Below, one piece after another: positions 22,774 through 34,366 of a stretch of DNA of 64,000 bases. The stretch spans positions 229,907,322-229,971,321 of the forward strand of contig NC_061510.1 in NCBI RefSeq assembly GCF_022539505.1, in the 5' to 3' direction. A program made the position numbers and the translations under genes. Under the pieces are notes generated by a model that searched no databases, was not told the DNA's origin, and was given only the letters and a program-made list of their open reading frames with translations. The first letter of the stretch is position 1. Each line of letters opens with the position of its first letter. This stretch comes from Lolium rigidum (taxonomy: Eukaryota > Streptophyta > Magnoliopsida > Poales > Poaceae).

Positions 22774-24163
22774 TCATAATCGGGATCCCCGGTCCCAGTG
22801 GGCCTTCAGTTCCTTTTCGAGACATGATTCCATCCGAGAAACAATGGTGTGAGCAGGACCTCTAGCAACATCATAGTACTGGCCTAAATCCCTTTCAGTG
22901 TTCGCCACGGCTCTTAAATCTAAAGATGGATGGCATGCCAATATTGAAGCAAAAGCAAGCTCAGCACCAGCTAGAAGCTCTTTCCGCACTAGCAACCGAA
23001 TCCTTTCTGGAGACTTGAATCGGGTGAACAAGCCAGACAAAGTTTCGGGTGCCTGATCCAGAGGAAACAAGGTGTGCCAAACCATCGTAAGAAGGGCATA
23101 GTATTTATCAAAATAGTAATGTGCCTTCATCACCCGGTTCTTGAACTTCGCCATGATGACGGCCTTCGGACGATGCAGCCATAAACCATGTGTTGGGTGC
23201 GCAACGTCGGTCATCGCCTCAACCTCTTCATGAATCTTCCTGTCCTCTTCAGCTGCATCCGAAGCCACGACTCGGAAAAGGAACGAATGTTAGAACATTC
23301 AAGCTATACCTAGAATCGGAAGACGAGGCTAATACTCACAGTTCAAACTTTCGGTAGCAACATGAAGACCATCAAGAGCGTATTGTTCAATGGCAGTCGC
23401 TATTTCTCCCTTCTTCTTCACCAAGGCAGCCATCACACGAAGGGAAGTAATATCTTTATTTAGACTGGACACCTGGTCACGTAACTGACGAACAAGGCCT
23501 GATTCACCATTACCCGAAGAATTCGGAAAGAGCTCGGCACGGGAAGAAGATGAAGGAATCTGCAGTACGTCCTCACTTCAGACCAAGCATTAATATAAAA
23601 ACTCCCATCGGGAGCGTTGAGTGCACATCATACAGGCAAAAGGATGTTTGGCAACAGAGCCGAATTTAAAAGAGTTACGATAATCTTATGTACAACAAAT
23701 CAAATAACGGTTCAAGGATTCACCGACGTTGAACCAGGGGCTGACTCAGGAGCAGGCTCGGCTTGTGCTTCATCTACCAACTTCAGAAGCCGGTTGGCGC
23801 AAGTTATTGCCGATCTTTTGAAAGGCTCAAGGTTGACTAAATGATTTTCATCATCAACAGGCAGCGCCTTAGAGAACTCTTCCAATTCCGACCCCATCCC
23901 GTGGCCCATAAGCAACTGGAAAGTATGAACTGCACCAGTCAAGCGACTGCGACGTTTCAGTACCTCTACAGGCTCGGAAGGATCGACAAGGAATGCTTCC
24001 GCCATCTTGTCGAGAGTCTTGTCCAGCTTCGCTTTAGGGAAGATCATCGAGTATAACTTCGACAGCGCTCCCTTGGACTTCTGCAATAATCTGAGGACCT
24101 GGACATTTGACTCGGTAGCAAGTGACAAGGCGTCGGCTGTGGAATCCTCCCGAAGCTGATGGC

Positions 24164-25751
24164 TGATGGCGTGTACAGCACACGTCCGTTGGGAACCCCA
24201 TGAGGAAGGTGTGATGCGTACAGCGGCAAGTTTTCCCTCAGTATGAAACCAAGGTTTATCGAACCAGTAGGAGCCAAGAAGCACGTTGAAGGTTGATGGC
24301 GGCGAGATGTAGTGCGGCGCAACACCAGGGATTCCGGCGCCAACGTGGAACCTGCACAACACAAACCAAGTACTTTGCCCCAACGAAACAAGGTTGTCAA
24401 TCTCACCGGCTTGCTGTAACAAAGGATTAGATGTATAGTGTGGAAGATGATTGTTTGCAGAAAACAGTAGAACAAGTATGCAGTAGATTGTATTTCAGTA
24501 TAGAGAATTGGACCGGGGTCCACAGTTCACTAGAGGTGTCTCTCCCATAAGATAAACAGCATGTTGGGTGAACAAATTACAGTTAGGCAATTGACAAATA
24601 GAGAGGGCATGACCATGCACATACATATTATGTCGAGTATAGTGAGATTTAATTGGGCATTACGACAAAGTACATAGACCGCTATCCAGCATGCATGTAT
24701 GCCTAAAAAGTCCACCTTCAGGTTATCATCCGAACCCCCTCCAGTATTAAGTTGCTAACAACAGACAATTGCATTAAGTATTGCGCGTAATGTAATCAAT
24801 AACTACATCCTCGGACATAGCATCAATGTTTTATCCCTAGTGGCAACAAGCACATCCATAATCTTAGAGATTTCCGTCACTTCCCGCATTCACGGAGACA
24901 TGAACCCACTATCAAGCATAAATACGCCCTCTTGGAGTTACAAGCATCTACTTGGCCAGAGCATCTACTAGTAACGGAGAGCATGCAAGATCATAAACAA
25001 CACATAGATATAAATTGATAATCAACATAACAAGTATTCTCTATTCATCGGATCCCAACAAACACAACATATAGAATTACAGATAGATGATCTTGATCAT
25101 GTTAGGCAGCTCACAAGACCCGACAATTAAGCACAATGAGGAGAAGACAACCATCTAGCTACTGCTATGGACCCATAGTCCAGGGGTAGACTACTCACAC
25201 ATCACTCCGGAGGCGACCATGGCGGTGTAGAGTCCTCCGGGAGATGATTCCCCTCTCCGGCAGGGTGCCGGAGGCGATCTCCTGAATCCCCCGAGATGGG
25301 ATTGGTGGCGGCGGCGTCTCTGGAAGGTTTTCCGTATCGTGGCTCTCGGTACTGGGGGTTTCGCAACGAAGGCTTTAAGTAGGTGGAAGGGTAGGTCAGG
25401 GGGCGACGCGAGGGGCCCAGGAGGCAGGGCGGCGCGGCCAAGGGTGGGGCCGCGCCGCCTGCCCTCCTGGCCACCTCGTGGCCCCACTCCGTTGACTCTT
25501 CGGTCTTCTGGAAGCTTCGTGGCAAAATAGGACCCTGGGCGTTGATTTCGTCCAATTCCGAGAATATTTCCTTACTAGGATTTCTGAAACCAAAAATAGC
25601 AGAAAACAGACAAGCGGCACTTCGGCATCTTGTTAATAGGTTAGTTCCAGAAAATGCACGAATATGACATAAAGTGTGCATAAAACATGTAGATATCATC
25701 AATAATGTGGCATGGAACATAAGAAATTATCGATACGTCAGAGACGTATCA
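24164..25751 (-). mobile_element. A3 3' LTR
   Basis: 1588 bp; on minus it reads TGATACGTCTCTGACG to GTACACGCCATCA. The GC inverted repeat GGCGCGGCC/GGCCGCGCC is at 25431-25439 and 25448-25456. 25752-25767 (GCATCCCCAAGCTTAG) is the polypurine tract on the opposite strand. Confidence 0.9.
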
Positions 25752-25767
25752 GCATCCCCAAGCTTAG

Positions 25768-28340
25768 TTTCTGCTCGTCCCGAGCAGGTAAATGAGAAAC
25801 AAAGATAATTTCTGGAGTGACATGCCATCATAACCTTGATCATACTATTTGTAAGCATATGTAGTGAATGCAGCGATCAAAACAATGTATATGACATGAG
25901 TAAAGAACTGAATCATATAGCAAAGACTTTTCATGAATAGTACTTAAAGACAAGCATCAATAAGTCTTGCATAAGAGTTAACTCATAAAGCAATAATTCA
26001 AAGTAAAAGCATTGAAGCAACACAAAGGAAGATTAAGTTTCAGCGGTTGCTTTCAACTTGTAACATGTATATCTCATGGATATTGTCAACATAGAGTAAT
26101 ATAATAAGTGCAATAAGCAAGTATGTAGGAATCAATGCACAGTTCATACAAGTGTTTGCTTCTTGAGATGGAGAGAAATAGGTGAACTGACTCAACATAA
26201 AAGTAAAAGAAAGGTCCTTCAAAGAGGAAAGCATCGATTGCTATATTTGTGCTAGAGCTTTGATTTTGAAAACAAGAAACAATTTTGTCAACGGTAGTAA
26301 TAAAGCATATGTATCATGTAAATTATATCTTAAAAGTTGCAAGCCTCATGCATAGTATACTAATAGTGCCCGCACCTTGTCCTAATTAGCTTGGACTACC
26401 GGGATTATCGCAATGCACATGTTTTAACCAAGTGTCACAAAGGGGTACCTCTATGCCGCCTGTACAAAGGTCTAAGGAGAAAGCTCGCATTGGATTTCTC
26501 GCTATTGATTATTCTCAACTTAGACATCCATACCAGGACAACATAGACAACATATAATGGACTCCTCTTTTATGCATAAGCATGTAGCAACAATTATTTT
26601 TCTCATATGAGATTGAGGATATACGTCCAAAACTGAAACTTCCACCATGGATCATGGCTTTAGTTAGCGGCCCAATGTTCTTCTCTAACAATATGCACGC
26701 TCTAACCATAAGGTGGTAGATCGCCCTTACTTCAGACAAGACGAACATGCATAGCAACTCACATGATATTCAACAAAGTGTAGTTGATGGCGTCCCCAGG
26801 AACATGGTTATCGCACAACGAGCAACTTAATAAGTGATAAAGTGCATAAGTACATATTCAATACCACAATAGTTTTTAAGCTATTTGTCCCATGAGCTAT
26901 ATATTGTAAAGGTGAAGAATGGAAATTTAAAGGTAGCACTCAAGCAATTTACTTTGGAATGGCGGAGAAATACCATGTAGTAGGTAGGTATGGTGGACAC
27001 AAATGGCATAGTGGTTGGCTCAAGTATTTTGGATGTATGAGAAGTATTCCCTCTCGATACAAGGTTTAGGCTAGCAAGGCTATTTGAAACAAACACAAGG
27101 ATGAAACGGTGCAGAAAAACTCACATAAAATACATATTGAAAACATTATAAGACTCTACACCGTCTTCCTTGTTGTTCAAACTCAATACTAGAAATTATC
27201 AAGACTTTAGAGAGACCAAATATGCAAACCAAATTTTAGCATGCTCTATGTATTTCTTCATTAATGGGTGCAAAGTATATGATGCAAGAGCTTAAACATG
27301 AGCACAACAATTGCCATGTATCACATTATCCAAGACATTTTAGCAATTACTACATGTAGCATTTTCCAATTCCAACCATATAACAATTTAACGAAGAAGA
27401 AACTTCGCCATGAATACTATGAGTAAAGCCTAAGGACATACTTGTCCATATGCAACAGCGGAGCGTGTCTCTCTCCCACACAAAGAATACTAGGATCCAT
27501 TTTATTCAAACAAAACTAAAAAACAAAAACAAACCGACGCTCCAAGCAAAGTACATAAGATGTGATGGAATAAAAATATAGTTTCAGGGGAGGAACCTGA
27601 TAATGTTGTCGATGAAGAAGGGGATGCCTTGGGCATCCCCAAGCTTAGACGCTTGAGTCTTCTTGATATATGAAGGGGTGAACCACCGGGGCATCCCCAA
27701 GCTTAGAGCTTTCACTCTCCTTGATCATGTTGTATCATCTCCCTCTCTTGATCCTTGAAAACTTCCTCCACACCAAACTTAGAACAACTCATTAGAGGGT
27801 TAGTGCACAATCAAAAATACACATGTTCAGAGGTGACATAATCATTTTTAACACTTCTGTACATTGCACAAAGCTACTGAAAGTCAATGGAATCGAAAAA
27901 TCCATCGAACATAACAAAATAGGCAATGCGAAATAAAAGGCAGAATCTGTCAAAAACAGAACAGTTCGTATTGACGAATTTTATTGAGGCACCAGACTTG
28001 CTCAAATGAAAATGCTCAAACTGAATGAAAGTTGCGTACATATCTGAGGATCACTCACGTAAATTGGCATAATTTTCTGAGTTACCTACAGAGAATTTTG
28101 CCCAGATTCGTGACAGCAAAGAAATCTGTTTCTGCGCAGTAATCCAAATCTAGTATGAACTTTACTATCAACGACTTTACTTGGCACAATAAAACACTAA
28201 ACTAAGATAAGGAGAGGTTGCTACAGTAGTAAACAACTTCCAAGACACAAAATAAAAACAAAGTACTGTAGTAAAAACATGGGTTGTCTCCCATAAGCGC
28301 TTTTCTTTAACGCCTTTCAGCTAGGCGCAGAAAGTGTGTA
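25768..28340 (-). other. A3 3' non-coding module
   Basis: No gene. Minus-strand hairpin GGGGATGCC-CAA-GGCATCCCC at 27620-27640 is beside CTAAGCTT; a second polypurine-like copy is near 27690. The conserved block TTCGTGACAGCAAAGAAATC is near 28108. The stem-loop ATGGGAGACAACCCAT (28279-28294) starts 47 nt after the gag stop. Same module as A2, A4 and A5. Confidence 0.75.
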
Positions 28341-30446
28341 TCAAGTATTATCAAGAGACGAAGTGTCAACATCATAATTTGTTCTAATAATAGAATCAAA
28401 AGTTAACTTCATTCTCTTTCTAGGGAAGTGTTCCATACCTTTCTTGAGAGGAAATTGATATTTTATATTACCTTCCTTCATATCAATGATAGCACCAACA
28501 GTTCGAAGAAAAGGTCTTCCCAATATAATGGGACAAGATGCATTGCATTCAATATCCAAGACAACAAAATCAACGGGGACAAGGTTATTGTTAACGGTAA
28601 TGTGAACATTATCAACTTTCCCCAAAGGTTTCTTTGTAGAATGATCAGCAAGATTAACATCCAAATAACAATTTTTCGGCGGTGGCAAGTCAAGCATATT
28701 ATAAATTTTCTTAGGCATAACAGAAATACTTGCACCAAGATCACATAAAGCATTACAATCAAAATCATTGACCTTCATCTTAATGATGGGCTCCCAACCA
28801 TCCTCTAGCTTTCTAGGAATAGAAGCTTCGCGTTCTAGTTTCTCTTCTCTAGCTTTTATGAGAGCATTTGTAATATGTTTCGTGAAAGCCAAATTTATAG
28901 CACTAGCATTAGGACTTTTAGCAAGTTTTTGTAAGAACTTTATAACTTCAGAGATGTTGCAATCATCAAAATTCAAACCATTATAATCTAAAGCAATGGG
29001 ATCATCATCCCCGATGTTGGAAAAAATTTCAGTAGTTTTATCGCAGGCAGTTTCAGCAGTTTTAGCAGTTTCAGGCAGTTTCTCGCGCTTTGCATTAGAA
29101 GTGGAAACATTGCTAACACCAATTCTTTTGTTATTAATAGTAGGAGGTGCAGAAACTTGTGTAGCATTAGCATTACTAGTGGTGGTTATAGTCCAAACTT
29201 TAGCTATATTATCTTCTTTTTCATTTTCTTCTCTTTCCCACCTAGCACGCAATTCGGCCATCAATCTTATATTCTCATTAATTCTAACTTGGATGGCATT
29301 TGCTGTAGTAGTAATTTTATTATGATGATTTTCATTAGGCATAACATTCGATTTCAAAAGATCAACATCAGCAGCAAGACTATCGACTTTAGAAGCAAGT
29401 ATATCAATTTTCCCAAGCTTTTCTTTAACAGATTTGTTAAAAGCAGTTTGTGTACTAATAAATTCTTTAAGCATGGCTTCAAGTCCAGGGGGTGAATTCC
29501 TATTATTGTTGTAAGAATTACCATAAGAATTACCATAGCCGTTGCCATTATTATAAGGATATGGCCTATAGTTGTTACTAGAATTGTTCCGGTAAGCATT
29601 GTTGTTGAAATTATTATTTTTAATGAAGTTTACATCAACATGTTCTTCTTGGGCAACCAATGAAGCTAACGGAACATTATTAGGATCAACATTAGTCCTA
29701 TCATTCACAAGCATAGACATAATAGCATCAATCTTATCACTCAAGGAAGAGGTTTCTTCGACATAATTTACCTTCTTACCTTGTGGAGCTCTTTCCGTGT
29801 GCCATTCAGAGTAATTGATCATCATATTATCAAGAAGCTTTGTTGCTTCACCAAGAGTGATGGACATAAAGGTACCTCCAGCAGCTGAATCCAATAGGTT
29901 CCGTGAAGAAAAATTCAGTCCTGCATAAAAGGTTTGGATGATCATCCAAGTAGTCGATCCATGGGTTGGGCAATTTTTAACCAAAGATTTCATTCTTTCC
30001 CATGCTTGTGAAACATGCTCAGTATCCAATTGTTTAAAATTCATTATGCTACTCCTCAAAGATATAATTTTAGCAGGGGGATAATATCTACCAATAAAAG
30101 CATCCTTGCATTTAGTCCATGAATCAATACTATTCTTAGGCAGAGATAGCAACCAATCTTTAGCTCTTCCTCTTAATGAGAAAGGGAACACTTTTAATTT
30201 TATAATGTCACCATCTACATCTTTATATTTTTGCATTTCACACAATTCAACAAAATTATTGAGATGGGCAGCAGCATCATCAGAACTAACACCAGAAAAT
30301 TGCTCTTGCATAACAAGATTCAGTAAAGCGGGTTTAATTTCAAAGAATTCTGCTGTAGTAGCAGGTGGAGCAATAGGTGTGCATAAGAAATCATTATTAT
30401 TTGTGGTTGTGAAGTCACACAACTTAGTATTTTCAGGAGTACCCAT
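28341..30446 (-). CDS. A3 Gag-protease polyprotein, intact, 701 aa
   Basis: Capsid and protease protein of the element. Residues about 81-177 are the Retrotrans_gag core (KVFPFSLRGRAKDWLLSLP, IGRYYPPAKI, IQTFYAGLNFSSR). Residues 276-318 are an Asn/Tyr/Gly-rich stretch. About 321-420 look coiled-coil-forming. A retropepsin-like domain spans about 551-665 with active site NALCDLGASISVMP (DLG 569-571) and CPIILGRPFLRTVGAIID. The C-terminus ends NYDVDTSSLDNT, a tail also found in A4. No zinc knuckle seen. ATG 30446 is the first Met after the T-rich leader. No frame lesion. With no polymerase downstream the element would depend on enzymes in trans. The D-L-G triad is shared with A1, arguing against a mutation. 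Confidence 0.92.
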   Translation of the reverse strand: MGTPENTKLCDFTTTNNNDFLCTPIAPPATTAEFFEIKPALLNLVMQEQFSGVSSDDAAAHLNNFVELCEMQKYKDVDGDIIKLKVFPFSLRGRAKDWLLSLPKNSIDSWTKCKDAFIGRYYPPAKIISLRSSIMNFKQLDTEHVSQAWERMKSLVKNCPTHGSTTWMIIQTFYAGLNFSSRNLLDSAAGGTFMSITLGEATKLLDNMMINYSEWHTERAPQGKKVNYVEETSSLSDKIDAIMSMLVNDRTNVDPNNVPLASLVAQEEHVDVNFIKNNNFNNNAYRNNSSNNYRPYPYNNGNGYGNSYGNSYNNNRNSPPGLEAMLKEFISTQTAFNKSVKEKLGKIDILASKVDSLAADVDLLKSNVMPNENHHNKITTTANAIQVRINENIRLMAELRARWEREENEKEDNIAKVWTITTTSNANATQVSAPPTINNKRIGVSNVSTSNAKREKLPETAKTAETACDKTTEIFSNIGDDDPIALDYNGLNFDDCNISEVIKFLQKLAKSPNASAINLAFTKHITNALIKAREEKLEREASIPRKLEDGWEPIIKMKVNDFDCNALCDLGASISVMPKKIYNMLDLPPPKNCYLDVNLADHSTKKPLGKVDNVHITVNNNLVPVDFVVLDIECNASCPIILGRPFLRTVGAIIDMKEGNIKYQFPLKKGMEHFPRKRMKLTFDSIIRTNYDVDTSSLDNT

Positions 30447-30699
30447 TTTAGCAGTAGTAAATAAACCAAACTAGATAAAGTAAATGCAAGTAACTAATTT
30501 TTTTGTGTTTTTGATATAGCAAACAAGATAGTAAATAAAGTAAAACTAGCAACTAATTTTTTTGTATTTTGATTTAGTGCAGCAAACAAAGTAGTAAATA
30601 AAACTAAGCTAGACAAAAACAAAGTAAAGAGATTGGGATGTGGAGACTCCCCTTGCAGCGTGTCTTGATCTCCCCGGCAACGGCGCCAGAAAAATTGCT
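30447..30699 (-). other. A3 leader and primer binding site (30671-30688)
   Basis: TCCCCGGCAACGGCGCCA on plus is the tRNA-Asp-type primer site read on minus, 11 nt from the 5' LTR. The rest is a T-rich leader (on minus) with two related copies of a short motif around TTTTTTTGTATTT and TTTTTTTGTGTTT. Confidence 0.85.
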
Positions 30700-32291
30700 T
30701 GATGGCGTGTACAGCACACGTCCGTTGGGAACCCCAAGAGGAAGGTGTGATGCGTACAGCGGCAAGTTTTCCCTCAGTATGAAACCAAGGTTTATCGAAC
30801 CGAGTAGGAGCCAAGAAGCACGTTGAAGGTTGATGGCGGCGAGATGTAGTGCGGCGCAACACCGGGGATTCCGGCGCCAACGTGGAACCTGCACAACACA
30901 AACCAAGTACTTTGCCCCAACGAAACAGCGAGGTTGTCAATCTCACCGGCTTGCTGTAACAAAGGATTAGATGTATAGTGTGGAAGATGATTGTTTGCCA
31001 GAAAACAGTAGAACAAGTATTGCAGTAGATTGTATTTCAGTATAGAGAATTGGACCGGGGTCCACAGTTCACTAGAGGTGTCTCTCCCATAAGATAAACA
31101 GCATGTTGGGTGAACAAATTACAGTTAGGCAATTGACAAATAGAGAGGGAATGACCATGCACATACATATTATGACGAATATAGTGAGATTTAATTGGGC
31201 ATTACGACAAAGTACATAGACCGCTATCCAGCATGCATCTATGCCTAAAAAGTCCACCTTCAGGTTATCATCCGAACCCCTCCCAGTATTAAGTTGCTAA
31301 CAACAGACAATTGCATTAAGTATTGCGCGTAATGTAATCAATAACTACATCCTCGGACATAGCATCAATGTTTTATCCCTAGTGGCAACATCACATCCAT
31401 AATCTTAGAGATTTCTGTCATTTCCCCAGATTCACGGAGACATGAACCCACTATCGAGCATAAATACTCCCTCTTGGAGTTATAAGCATCTACTTGGCCA
31501 GAGCATCTACTAGTAACGGAGAGCATGCAAGATCATAAACAACACATAGATATAAATTGATAATCAACATAACAAGTATTCTCTATTCATCGGATCCCAA
31601 CAAACACAACATATAGAATTACAGATAGATGATCTTGATCATGTTAGGCAGCTCACAAGACCCAACAATTAAGCACAATGAGGAGAAGACAACCATCTAG
31701 CTACTGCTATGGACCCATAGTCCAGGGGTAGACTACTCACACATCACTCCGGAGGCGACCATGGCGGTGTAGAGTCCTCCGGGAGATGATTCCCCTCTCC
31801 GGCAGGGTGCCGGAGGCGATCTCCTGAATCCCCCGAGATGGGATTGGCGGCGGCGGCGTCTCTGGAAGGTTTTCCGTATTGTGGCTCTCGGTACTAGGGG
31901 TTTCGCAACGAAGGCTTTAAGTAGGCGGAAGGGTAGGTCAGGGGGCGACGCGAGGGGCCCAGGAGGCAGGGCGGCGCGGCCAAGGGTGGGGCCGTGCTGC
32001 CTGCCCTCCTGGCCACCTCGTGGCCCCACTCCGTTGACTCTTCGGTCTTCTGGAAGCTTCGTGGCAAAATAGGACCCTGGGCGCTGATTTCGTCCAATTC
32101 CGAGAATATTTCCTTACTAGGATTTCGAAACCAAAAACAGCAGAACAATGACAGCGGCACTTCGGCATCTTGTTAATAGGTTAGTTCCAGAAAATGCACG
32201 AATATGACATAAAGTGTGCATAAAACATGTAGATATCATCAATAATGTGGCATGGAACATAAGAAATTATCGATACGTCGGAGACGTATCA
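30700..32291 (-). mobile_element. A3 5' LTR
   Basis: 1592 bp, highly similar to 24164-25751. Its GC inverted repeat is damaged on one arm (near 31990, GGCCGTGCT in place of GGCCGCGCC). Confidence 0.9.
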
Positions 32292-34366
32292 ATGGCGTCG
32301 GCTGACAGTTAAATTGGCGGCCTTTGAAAAAGAGACGTATTAGTAATCAATGGAGAAAGCATCAAGAAAGGGGCGGAGCACCGTAAGGATTCTTACCCAG
32401 TAAATCCTTGATGGATTCACGAAGGACACCCTCCTTCTCATCAATCGCAGCCGCCACTGCACGCCTGGCATCTTGATCATCCTTCATTTGACGCTTCAGC
32501 CGATTTACTTCTTCCTTCAACGAGGCATTCTCACTCTTGGCATCGGCAGCAAGCCTGTTGGCTTCAACCACCTGATCAGCCGAAGATTTGATGGCCTTCC
32601 GAAGTTGAGAGTTTTCGGCTTCCAGGCGAGTAAATTGTTCAGCAAAGTCCGCCACAGCATCGACTGTAGCGTAAATTGGCTGCAGCCAGGAAAAATCAAG
32701 AGGAGTCAGGTGATGGAAATCCAGCAAAGCCAGACAGATTAAGTACTTACGTGATCGCGGCCAGCCGGCGGGGTGGAAGCATCATCAGGAGGAATAACTC
32801 TCGACAATGGGACCTTCTCTACACCCATTCGGGATGGAGGTGTCGATTTGGCAGGAGAAGGGTTCGATTCCTTAGCCGATGCTGCTCTCTCAGAAGCTAG
32901 TTTAGCCCTCTTTGCGAGAGGAACATCGTCATCATCATCGGCAGAGCTGTTTAAGTAGAGCGTGCAGTTAGCATACAAGGTGACAAGAAATAAAAGTAAC
33001 AAGAGTATAAATGCTCACAGGTCCAGATCATCTTCGTCCACGAAGAAACTTGTTGAACCCTTCTTAGCAAGAGGAGGCGAAGCAGCTTCGTCGGCATCAT
33101 TATCTCCTCCTTTAGGACTTGATTCAGCCGAAGTGATAAGATCATCATGTACCTGCTTGCGACGTCTGCTCTTGAGAAAGGCGTCATCTTCAGCAGTTTC
33201 CTCCTCTTGGACATCGCTGTCCTCAAGGGCGTGCTGAGTATCCTCGGTTCCCTCAGAATTGTCATCGTCATCCTCTAACACCGCTCCGCTCTCGGGTGAG
33301 GGAGGATAACATTGGGCGACAGCGGGAACCTACGGAAGGATAGAAAACGTGTAAGGCACAAACAGAAAGAAGGAGTAATGACAGTAAACGAAGAACGATA
33401 AGGTTACCTCGGACGGAAGATGCTTGAAATCATAAGGAGGGCGCGCCGATGTCAAGACGATGGTGTCCTTGGTGCTGAGGCATGTTAGGCGACGAACTTC
33501 ATTCTGGAGCTCATCTGCCAAAAGGTCGGCAGAGTTGACCCTCGACTTGTCGTTTTTGCCAGTGAAAAGCCACAGCTGGTGAGGGCGAGACATCAGCGGC
33601 TGCACTCGACGTTGTAGGAACACTGAAACTACTTCAGTACCGCACATCGTCATGCCTCCTGAATTCTTCAAAGTGACAATTTGCTTGAATAGCTCATCAG
33701 CTGTCGCCTTTTCTTCGGGAGAAAGGGCGTTGTTCCAAGACTTCTTCTTGTGAGCCACCAAGACATCGTCAAAAAGAGGGAGATTTGAACGCCGCCCAGG
33801 AACGGCAGGGTCCCGAAGGTAGAACCACTTGTTGCGCCAGCCCTGGACGGATTCCTTCATCGGATAGTCGAAGTAGTCGACCTCCTTCCTGACAACGAAG
33901 CCAACGCCGCCGACAACGGGGGGGCCGTTGCTATCATTATGACGCTTCACATAGAAGATCTTCCTCCAAAGGCCCCAGTGGGGCTCAATGCCGAGGAAGG
34001 CTTCACAGACGGTGATAAAAATGGAAAGGTGGAGGATGGAATTTGGGGTCAGCTGCCAGAGCTGAATCCCATAGAAGAAAAGGAGGGAGCGAAGGAACTC
34101 ATGCGCCGGAAGAGAGAGGCCACGGAACAGAAAAGCGACAAACATGACGGTGAAGCCCTTTGGGGGACTTGGGCGAGAAACCTGACCTGGGAGACGAATG
34201 TCATCCTCAGATGCGGAGATGAAGCCGAGGGCGCGAAGTTTGTTGATGTCGCGGTTGGTAATGGCAGAGGCGCTCCAGTCGCGGCTAACTTTGGCCGCCT
34301 CCGATGTGCTGCCACTCTTCTTTTTGCCCATGGCGAACGAAGCTTCTGATGAAGGGGCAGAGGAAC

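Larger units (their letters stand above)
24164..32291 (-). mobile_element. A3: non-autonomous Athila-like element with intact gag-protease, TSD ATGGC
   Basis: Antisense, flanked by ATGGC (24159-24163 and 32292-32296). 5' LTR 30700-32291, primer site 30671-30688, gag-protease 30446-28341, long 3' module, polypurine tract 25752-25767, 3' LTR 24164-25751. No RT or integrase. In the first 620 bp compared, the LTRs differ at about 1% of sites plus short indels, so insertion is recent. It lies in exon 5 of the T2 antisense gene. Same LTR family as A4 and A6. Confidence 0.92.
22774..34331 (-). pseudogene. T2 antisense gene, readable as seven exons, split by A3
   Basis: ATG 34331 (MGKKKSG). Exons by eye: 34331-33408, 33329-33019, 32946-32751, 32679-32397, 32321-32292 joined across A3 to 24163-23724, 23559-23340, 23270-22774 (TGA). 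Introns are GT-AG, 78, 72, 71, 75, 164 and 69 bp. All junctions keep frame except intron 4, where exon 5 is off by one or two bases, suggesting a small lesion. The product would be about 965 aa. Exon 1 holds the 'putative gypsy type transposon' domain (Pfam PF04195 type): GFTVMFVAFLFRGLSLPAHE, WQLTPNSILHL, FLGIEPHWGLW. Exons 2-3 are acidic with basic patches (KSRRRKQ, PLAKRAKL). Exons 4 and 6 are coiled-coil-like. Exon 5 has LQKSKGALSKLYSMIFPKA. Such antisense ORFs are known in Tat elements; their role is unknown. The alternative, separate unspliced ORFs, leaves several with no ATG. Confidence 0.75.

Noticed and set aside
22774..23268. Separate second antisense gene starting MASDAAEEDR
   Set aside because: The upstream exon joins in phase (T|TC GTG GCT), so it is better read as the last exon of one gene.
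23712..24422. Minus-strand ORF of 236 codons starting MLQQAGEIDN
   Set aside because: Its first about 85 codons are A3 LTR. Only the part left of 24163 belongs to the T2 antisense gene (exon 5), and its stop lies in a predicted intron.
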